Shown: positions 1-5,701 of the stretch, one piece after another
Layout: the number at the start of each line of letters is the position of its first letter
Position numbering within the stretch: position 1 is the first letter of the stretch
Assembly (NCBI GenBank): GCA_938016625.1
Contig: CALILB010000235.1
Span: 1 to 5,701, forward strand
Direction: 5' to 3'
Source of the DNA: an uncultured bacterium
GTDB taxonomy: Bacteria; Acidobacteriota; Thermoanaerobaculia; Multivoradales; JAHEKO01
Length of the DNA stretch: 5,701 nt
Made by a program: the position numbers and the translations under genes
The notes under the pieces: generated by a model
The model's database searches: none
The model's input: the letters and a program-made list of their open reading frames with translations, nothing else
What the model was told of the DNA's origin: nothing

Positions 1-135
1 CCGGCTCAGATCGGGAAGCTCGGGGCTGACCTGGACGGAGTCCGCCGCCGCCGAGAACGGCACCACGCAACTCCAACAGAGCACCAAAGCGATCACTCTC
101 ACGAAGGCTCTCTTGGCTTTCGATTCATGCATCAT
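1..135 (-). CDS. N-terminus of a secreted protein of unknown function (partial, runs off left edge)
   Basis: Reading the minus strand from ATG at 135-133 gives 45 open codons up to the window edge. The visible protein begins MMHESKAKRAFVRV and looks like a classical Sec signal peptide: a basic n-region (K6, K8, R9, R13), a hydrophobic core at about residues 14-27 (VIALVLCWSCVVPF), and an A-A-A/D cleavage site predicted after residue 31. The mature protein would start DSVQVSPELPDLSR. The two cysteines (20 and 23) do not sit in a good lipobox, so a lipoprotein is unlikely. A GAGGG ribosome site lies at 148-144, 8 bases before the first ATG; the second ATG (132) is also possible. The gene lies 88 bp downstream of dppF on the same strand and may or may not share its transcript. 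Too little of the mature protein is visible to name it; a binding protein or secreted hydrolase are guesses only. Confidence 0.72.
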   Translation of the reverse strand, partial: MMHESKAKRAFVRVIALVLCWSCVVPFSAAADSVQVSPELPDLSR

Positions 136-181
136 GACTGGATCCCTCACCACCAAAAGTGTTGGTTGTACAGCAATTTCC

Positions 182-203
182 GGGACGGCTGCACCACCGT
201 CCC
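182..203 (-). terminator. 7 bp-stem hairpin after dppF, possible weak terminator
   Basis: A perfect inverted repeat (GGGACGG at 182-188 and CCGTCCC at 197-203, loop of 8 bases) begins 20 bases past the dppF stop codon in the minus-strand direction. It is GC-rich and well placed for transcript ending or 3' end protection. However, the bases after it on the minus strand (GGAAATTG) are not a U-tract, so it is not a textbook intrinsic terminator. It could instead be an attenuating or mRNA-stabilising stem between dppF and the secreted-protein gene. Confidence 0.35.
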
Positions 204-223
204 TCTCTGCTACGTTCGTCGGT

Positions 224-1234
224 TCAAAAAGTTCCATTTGCCGAGAGACCAAGCCCCTCCGGCTCGAGCTCTCCCGGGTAGTGACAGGCCACCTGTCGAC
301 TATCCGTCGACCCGGTCAAAGCCGGCTCCTCCTGACGACAACGATCCTTGGCGATCGGGCATCGGGGGTGAAAAGGACATCCCGGTGGGGGGCTCAGGGG
401 GCTGGGCGGCTCACCCTCCAGCAGGATCCGATCCCGCCGCCGGGCCGGATCGGCGACCGGCACCGCCGACAGCAGGCTCACCGTGTAGGGATGCTGTGGC
501 GCCGCGAAGATATCCCGTGTTGCCCCGAGCTCGACGATTCTCCCCAGGTACATCACACCAACGCGATCCGCGGTCTGCTCCACCACCGCGAGATCGTGAG
601 CGATAAAGATCATGGTCAGGCCAAACCGGTTCTGCAGGTCGACCAGCAGGTTGATGATCTGGGCCCGCACCGACACGTCGAGCGCCGAGACCGGCTCGTC
701 GGCGACAAGCAGAGACGGCTCCGGTGCCAGGGCCCTGGCGATGCCGATGCGCTGTCTCTGCCCACCCGAGAACTCGTGGGGGAAACGCCGCCCGGCGTCT
801 TTGGTGAGGCCGACCAGAGTCAACAGCTCCTCTATCCTCTCCGCCCGCTCCGTCTCGGGAACGGTGTCGTGCACCTCGAGGGGCTCGCTCAAGATGCTCT
901 GTATCCGCATCCGCGGGTTGAGCGAGCCATAGGGGTCCTGAAAGACGACCTGAAAGTGCCTTCGCCGCTCGCGCAGCTCGGCCGGTGACAGCGCCAACAG
1001 GTCTTCACCCTGAAAACGCACGACACCCGAGGTGGGCTCTTCGAGACGCAGCACACACCGTCCAAATGTGGTCTTGCCGCTCCCCGACTCCCCCACCAGG
1101 GCAAAACACTCCCCGGACGCGAGATCGAGGCTGACGCCATCGAGCGCTTTGACGTGACCGGTGACCCGCTGGAGGAGGCCGCGGCGCACCGGGAAGTGCT
1201 TGCGCAGGTCACGGACCTCGAGCAGAGGGGTCAA
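224..1234 (-). CDS. dppF: Dipeptide/oligopeptide ABC transporter ATP-binding protein, DppF type
   Basis: This is one of the two cytoplasmic ATPase subunits that would power a peptide importer. With the TTG start at 1234 it has 336 residues, the usual size for DppF/OppF. Visible motifs are Walker A GESGSGKT (48-55), Q-loop Gln99 in VVFQDPYGSLNP, signature FSGGQRQR (155-162), Walker B LLVADE (175-180) with catalytic Glu180, D-loop SALD (183-186) and switch His213. The C-terminal peptide-transporter extension has the proline-rich EGEPPSPLSPPPGCPFHP stretch and four cysteines (286, 292, 299, 317). PVRRG followed by VKALDGVSL near the N-terminus is typical of the F subunit rather than D. The frame is open back to an ATG at 1330, but that would add 32 residues with no family counterpart, lying inside dppD; the TTG gives the family-like start TPLLEVRDLRKHFPV. 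The start overlaps the dppD stop by 4 bp, implying coupled translation. Dpp versus Opp substrate range cannot be settled from sequence alone. Confidence 0.93.
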   Translation of the reverse strand: MTPLLEVRDLRKHFPVRRGLLQRVTGHVKALDGVSLDLASGECFALVGESGSGKTTFGRCVLRLEEPTSGVVRFQGEDLLALSPAELRERRRHFQVVFQDPYGSLNPRMRIQSILSEPLEVHDTVPETERAERIEELLTLVGLTKDAGRRFPHEFSGGQRQRIGIARALAPEPSLLVADEPVSALDVSVRAQIINLLVDLQNRFGLTMIFIAHDLAVVEQTADRVGVMYLGRIVELGATRDIFAAPQHPYTVSLLSAVPVADPARRRDRILLEGEPPSPLSPPPGCPFHPRCPIAKDRCRQEEPALTGSTDSRQVACHYPGELEPEGLGLSANGTF

Positions 1235-2226
1235 GAGGCCTCCGACCGGCTGGCGGGTGTGCCGTGTAGAAAACAGCGGGCCCGGTGTTCGGATGAAAGC
1301 GGATAGACGTCGGGATTCTCTCGCGCGCACTCATCCATGACTTCGCTGCAACGTGGATGGAAGGCGCAACCAGTGGGCAACCGAGCCATCTCCGGGACCT
1401 GACCCGGAATGGTGGCCAGCTCGCCGCGCGCACCAGGTCGGCCGAGACCCGGGGCCGCGGTCAGAAGCCCGCGGGTATAGGGATGGGCCGGCGCCGCAAA
1501 GAGGGTTTCGACCGGGGCTTCCTCGACCACCTGACCGGCGTACATGACGACCACCCGGGCGCAGGTTTCGGCGACCACCGCCAGATCGTGGGTGATCAGC
1601 AGCACCGCCAGACCCAGCTCCCGGCGGAGCCGCTCCAACAGCTCAAGGATCTGGGCCTGGATGGTGACATCGAGGGCCGTGGTCGGCTCGTCGGCGATCA
1701 GCAGATCGGGTTTGGAAGCCAGCGCTATGGCGATCATCACCCGCTGGCGCTGTCCACCGGAGAGTTGATGCGGGTAGTCCTCGAGACGTTGGCGCGCCGC
1801 CGGAATGGCAACCAGATCCAACAGCCTCACGGCCTCCAGTTCGGCCTCCCGCTTCGACACACGGTGGTGTACCCGCACGGCCTCGGTGATCTGGAAACCG
1901 ACGGTGAAGACCGGGTTCAGAGCCGTCATCGGCTCCTGAAAGATCATGCCGATACGCGCCCCACGCACCGAGCGCATCCGCGCATCCGATAGCCCCAGCA
2001 GATCCTCACCGTCGAGCAGAATCCGGCCACCGGTAATCCGCCCTGGGTCCGGGACAAGCCGTAAAATGGCGTAGGCGGTCATGCTCTTGCCGGAGCCCGA
2101 CTCCCCCACCAGACCGACAAACTCGCCTGCACCCACGTCGAGCGATACACCTCTGACCACCGGCACCCAGTGGTCCCCGACCGGGAACGAGACCGAGAGA
2201 CTGTCGACGGCGAGCAGGGTTTCCAT
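1231..2226 (-). CDS. dppD: Dipeptide/oligopeptide ABC transporter ATP-binding protein, DppD type
   Basis: This is the partner ATPase of the DppF-like protein; D and F subunits form the heterodimer that drives peptide import through two permease subunits. The protein is 331 residues, normal for DppD. It carries Walker A GESGSGKS (41-48), Q-loop Gln97 in MIFQEPMTALNP, signature LSGGQRQR (155-162), Walker B LLIADE (175-180) with Glu180, D-loop TALD (183-186) and His213. Phrases such as FTVGFQI, YPHQLSGG, VMIAIALA and MYAGQVVE are characteristic of DppD. The C-terminal extension has Cys287, Cys293, Cys300 and Cys318, the pattern reported to hold a [4Fe-4S] cluster in some DppD proteins. All ATPase residues are present, so it should be active. 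The ATG lies 12 bp after the pepA stop, with no clear Shine-Dalgarno sequence (the leader reads CCCGCCCGTTT), so translation probably depends on coupling with pepA. OppD is the alternative name. Confidence 0.94.
   Translation of the reverse strand: METLLAVDSLSVSFPVGDHWVPVVRGVSLDVGAGEFVGLVGESGSGKSMTAYAILRLVPDPGRITGGRILLDGEDLLGLSDARMRSVRGARIGMIFQEPMTALNPVFTVGFQITEAVRVHHRVSKREAELEAVRLLDLVAIPAARQRLEDYPHQLSGGQRQRVMIAIALASKPDLLIADEPTTALDVTIQAQILELLERLRRELGLAVLLITHDLAVVAETCARVVVMYAGQVVEEAPVETLFAAPAHPYTRGLLTAAPGLGRPGARGELATIPGQVPEMARLPTGCAFHPRCSEVMDECARENPDVYPLSSEHRARCFLHGTPASRSEAS
1239..1243 (-). promoter_or_regulatory. Ribosome binding site supporting the TTG start of dppF
   Basis: The minus strand reads GGAGG at 1243-1239, four bases before the TTG at 1234-1232. 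The spacing is slightly short, but this purine block lies just ahead of the position where the protein begins to match its family. It therefore favours TTG over the ATG at 1330. It lies inside the last codons of dppD. Confidence 0.55.
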
Positions 2227-2238
2227 AAACGGGCGGGA

Positions 2239-3714
<1,476 letters not shown>

Positions 3715-3724
3715 CTTCGGGAGA

Positions 3725-3730
3725 TCCTTT
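3725..3730 (-). promoter_or_regulatory. Ribosome binding site of pepA
   Basis: The minus strand reads AAAGGA at 3730-3725, 10 bases ahead of the ATG at 3714. The spacing is a little long but within range, and it supports that ATG as the pepA start. Confidence 0.5.
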
Positions 3731-3741
3731 CTATTGTCGAC

Positions 3742-3769
3742 CGCTGGGATTGTAACAATCTCCTCAGCG
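3742..3769. promoter_or_regulatory. Nested inverted repeat in the divergent intergenic region, candidate operator
   Basis: The 109 bp between pepA (minus) and the cyclase-like gene (plus) contains GATTGT-A-ACAATC at 3748-3760, a perfect 6 bp inverted repeat around one base. It is flanked by a second repeat, CGCTG at 3742-3746 and CAGCG at 3765-3769. On the minus strand the inner repeat includes TACAAT (3754-3749), a fair -10 match 35 bases before the pepA ATG, though no convincing -35 lies at 16-18 bp from it. A dyad overlapping a possible promoter between divergent genes suggests a regulator binding site controlling one or both genes. As RNA it could also fold into a leader hairpin. Which protein would bind is unknown. 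Confidence 0.42.
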
Positions 3770-3823
3770 AGTGACGCGGGCTCTTGGTAGGATGCGTGCC
3801 AGGTACGACGGGCAACGATCGCT

Positions 3824-5701
3824 ATGGATCCAAAATCTCTCGCCGGGCTCTTTCGGGGATCCTACAGCTTCTTCCAGGTGGATCTCGAGGAGCTGCGGCG
3901 CATCGTTCCCGATTACCCGAAACTTCTGCCGCTGCCCCAGCGCATCTTTCTCGAACCCGAAGAAGCGACTCCTCTGGAGGGCTTCCCGGTCCTGATATCA
4001 CCGGAGACCCTGGCTCTGCGGGACGCTCTGGAGGCGTTTATCGAGGCGGAGGAACAAGCCCAGATCGCCCTGTTCCGCCGCGAGCCCATTGACAAACGGC
4101 CCTACGAAGCCGCTTGGCAGCGTTACCAGTCTCTTCTCGTTCAAGCCACCGAGAACACCATCCGCTCGAGCTTTGGCCGGCACTATCCGAGCATCTTCTG
4201 GCTCTACCACTCGATCGCCGTGTCGAGGGTGTTCAAAGAAGTCCCCCGGCGGATCGTCAGAGAGAATTTGAAGATCGGTCGCGAATACGGCGATGCCATC
4301 AAGTATCGGGTCTTCGAGCGGTACCTCGACCGCATTCTCAACCTCTCTCACGACGTCAGTTTTCATGTCGCCCAAGAGGCCAAGGAGAACGAGGTCGATC
4401 TCTTTCCGGACATCCTCACGCGGATGCGAGACAACGTTCTCATTCTGACCGAGGATCACATCAGCCAGGACCTGGTCGAGCTGGACAGCTTCTTCCGCGG
4501 CTATCTTCAACTCGACGGCAAGATGTTTCGCAGCCGCTTGGCGGCCTTGCACGAATGGCACCTCAAGCAGCTGTCCGAGGACAACGATCTGCGAAGCGCC
4601 GTCGCCCACCTGATCGGCTTCCAACCCGATGGAGATCCGCGACAGTACATCAACCGTCCCGGCTATCTCCGATTTCTCTCGCAGCGCCCCTCGTACAACG
4701 CCCAGAAAATGTTCTCCCCCGAGCTGGTCCAGGTCTGGGAAGGCCTGCTGACCAAGTTGAAGGAATTCGAGATCTTGTTGGCACTTCGCCGCCACGTCAT
4801 CCCCGTCCACAAGGAAGGGGAGGTCTTGGTGTGCCAGGCTCCCAATCCCCGGGGCTCGGGATTGCTGCCGCGCAAGGTGACGCTCTCCTACAGCACCCGC
4901 CCCCTCGAGTTCATGACGCCGTGGGTCGTGGATCCGCTGGTCGAACGTTTTGGCCTCATCTACGACATCACCGACTTCTCCGCCATCATCTCGATGATGA
5001 AGCGCTCCGGCCACAAGGCACAGGACAATTCCTTTCGCTCGATCTTTCGCTTCCAACGGTGGGTAAACCAGCTCGCCCGCAACAACCGTCTCAAGTTGGA
5101 GAAGTACCTCGGTGACGGGGCCCTCTACTCGGGCCGTCATCCCGAGCTCTTGCTGAGGGTGTCCATCTTGCTGCAGCGCTACTACCGGCGTGCCGTTGAG
5201 GAAGGTTTTCCCTTCGACCGTGGGATGCGGATCGCCATGAACTACGGACAGTATCGTCTGCTGCCGATCGAGACCGGTCCCATGGGTGGTGGGCAGCGGT
5301 ACGAGTTCTTTGGTCACGGCATCGTCGAGCTGACCCGGCTGGTTACGGGCAAGTCGATGCACGAGATCGACGAGTTCAGAAATCTCCTTCTCACCTCAGG
5401 CTACTCGGTCGGCGAGGTCGACCGCTTCTTTGGACCGCTGTTGGGTCAGAATCTCGATCTGATCGAGAAATCCGAGGAGGAGCGCGGCTTCTACTCCTAC
5501 ATCAACCGCAACGGCTCGCTGGTCAATGAAGGCATCGTAGCCACGCGTGAGTTCATTCTGCAGCTGGACAAATCGGGCACGGTCGGCTTCCTGCGCCAAG
5601 CCAAGCAGGGCGCCCGCCAGTACATCGTCTTCGAGCTCGAAGAGGACGAGGAATCCCTTGTGGTCGGTTTCCGCAAACTGGGTATGGCGCGGCTCAAGGG
5701 T
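3824..5701 (+). CDS. Large uncharacterised protein with a divergent class III nucleotidyl cyclase-like domain (partial, runs off right edge)
   Basis: The plus strand is open for 626 codons from ATG 3824 to the window edge with no stop. An in-frame TAG at 3788-3790 and no other ATG, GTG or TTG between make this the only sensible start, though the Shine-Dalgarno sequence is weak. Residues 1 to about 320 look mostly helical, charged and soluble, with no signal peptide, no membrane segment and no domain I recognise. Residues ~325-375 seem strand-rich. Residues ~376-525 match the class III adenylate/guanylate cyclase fold: YDITDFS (380-386) for the first metal aspartate (Asp381), EKYLGDGAL (426-434) for the adenine-contact Lys427 and second metal aspartate (Asp431), then MRIAMNYGQ, and RYEFFGHGIVELTRL (492-506), equivalent to the usual YTVIGDxVNxAARL block, keeping Arg505. 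Key spacings (Lys427 to Asp431, 4; Lys427 to Arg505, 78) resemble known bacterial cyclases. Val501 replaces the catalytic Asn, so activity is uncertain. It might make cAMP or act as a nucleotide-binding regulatory domain. Residues 526-626 form a further unidentified part. Confidence 0.8.
   Translation, partial: MDPKSLAGLFRGSYSFFQVDLEELRRIVPDYPKLLPLPQRIFLEPEEATPLEGFPVLISPETLALRDALEAFIEAEEQAQIALFRREPIDKRPYEAAWQRYQSLLVQATENTIRSSFGRHYPSIFWLYHSIAVSRVFKEVPRRIVRENLKIGREYGDAIKYRVFERYLDRILNLSHDVSFHVAQEAKENEVDLFPDILTRMRDNVLILTEDHISQDLVELDSFFRGYLQLDGKMFRSRLAALHEWHLKQLSEDNDLRSAVAHLIGFQPDGDPRQYINRPGYLRFLSQRPSYNAQKMFSPELVQVWEGLLTKLKEFEILLALRRHVIPVHKEGEVLVCQAPNPRGSGLLPRKVTLSYSTRPLEFMTPWVVDPLVERFGLIYDITDFSAIISMMKRSGHKAQDNSFRSIFRFQRWVNQLARNNRLKLEKYLGDGALYSGRHPELLLRVSILLQRYYRRAVEEGFPFDRGMRIAMNYGQYRLLPIETGPMGGGQRYEFFGHGIVELTRLVTGKSMHEIDEFRNLLLTSGYSVGEVDRFFGPLLGQNLDLIEKSEEERGFYSYINRNGSLVNEGIVATREFILQLDKSGTVGFLRQAKQGARQYIVFELEEDEESLVVGFRKLGMARLKG

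Noticed and set aside
49..81. Possible lipobox at Cys20 or Cys23 of the secreted protein
   Set aside because: The residues before the cysteines (LVL-C and CWS-C) do not fit the lipobox rule, and an A-A-A/D signal peptidase I site follows.
295..311. Two GTCGAC palindromes separated by five bases
   Set aside because: They lie in dppF coding sequence for ordinary residues of the C-terminal extension; six-base palindromes are expected by chance in GC-rich DNA.
113..988. A 291-codon plus-strand frame covering the dppF 3' half
   Set aside because: It is antisense to DppF and the 5' part of the secreted-protein gene; composition is Arg/Pro/Gly-rich as expected for a shadow frame.
1235..1330. A 32-residue N-terminal extension of DppF from ATG 1330
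   Set aside because: It lies within dppD, lacks family similarity, and a TTG with an upstream GGAGG gives the standard DppF start.
1357..1992. A 211-codon plus-strand frame opposite dppD
   Set aside because: It is antisense to a fully supported DppD gene with intact ATPase motifs; the product has no recognisable features and the frame reflects high GC.
3784..4092. A 102-codon plus-strand frame overlapping the start of the cyclase-like gene
   Set aside because: It runs out of frame within the first ~90 codons of the larger gene, has no domain signal and no better ribosome site.
3998..5362. A 454-codon open frame on the minus strand opposite the cyclase-like gene
   Set aside because: Its codons are in exact register with the plus-strand codons, so it stays open simply because the plus gene rarely uses TTA, CTA or TCA. 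The translated product shows no motif, while the plus strand is open longer and carries the cyclase-like motifs.

Overview
The window is GC-rich, tightly packed bacterial DNA with little space between genes, a TTG start codon and four-base stop/start overlaps. Nothing fixes the taxon. Gene style and codon use would suit an uncultured GC-rich lineage such as Acidobacteriota, but that is only an impression. No mobile elements, RNA genes, CRISPR arrays or phage genes were seen.

Left and centre (1-3714), all on the minus strand and read right to left: a cytosolic M17 leucyl aminopeptidase (pepA, 2239-3714), then two ATPase subunits of a peptide-importing ABC transporter, DppD-like (1231-2226) and DppF-like (224-1234). 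The gaps are 12 bp and then a 4 bp overlap, so these three genes look like one operon. After an 88 bp gap containing a 7 bp-stem hairpin, the first 45 codons of a secreted protein (135-1) run off the left edge. The logic is peptide uptake followed by hydrolysis to amino acids: DppD/DppF would power import of short peptides and PepA would trim them. The permease and binding-protein genes that normally adjoin dppDF are not in the window between pepA and dppF.

Middle (3715-3823): a 109 bp divergent intergenic region carrying a perfect 6-1-6 inverted repeat nested in a second, outer inverted repeat. This is a plausible operator or promoter region for pepA and for the gene on the other side.

Right (3824-5701), plus strand: one long open frame of 626 codons that runs off the right edge. 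It is not a standard annotated family by eye, but residues ~376-525 align motif by motif with class III nucleotidyl cyclase catalytic domains. Both metal-binding aspartates, the adenine-contact lysine and the catalytic arginine position are retained, while the conserved Asn is replaced by Val. The ~370 residues in front and ~100 behind have no domain I recognise. This protein is the most novel item in the window.
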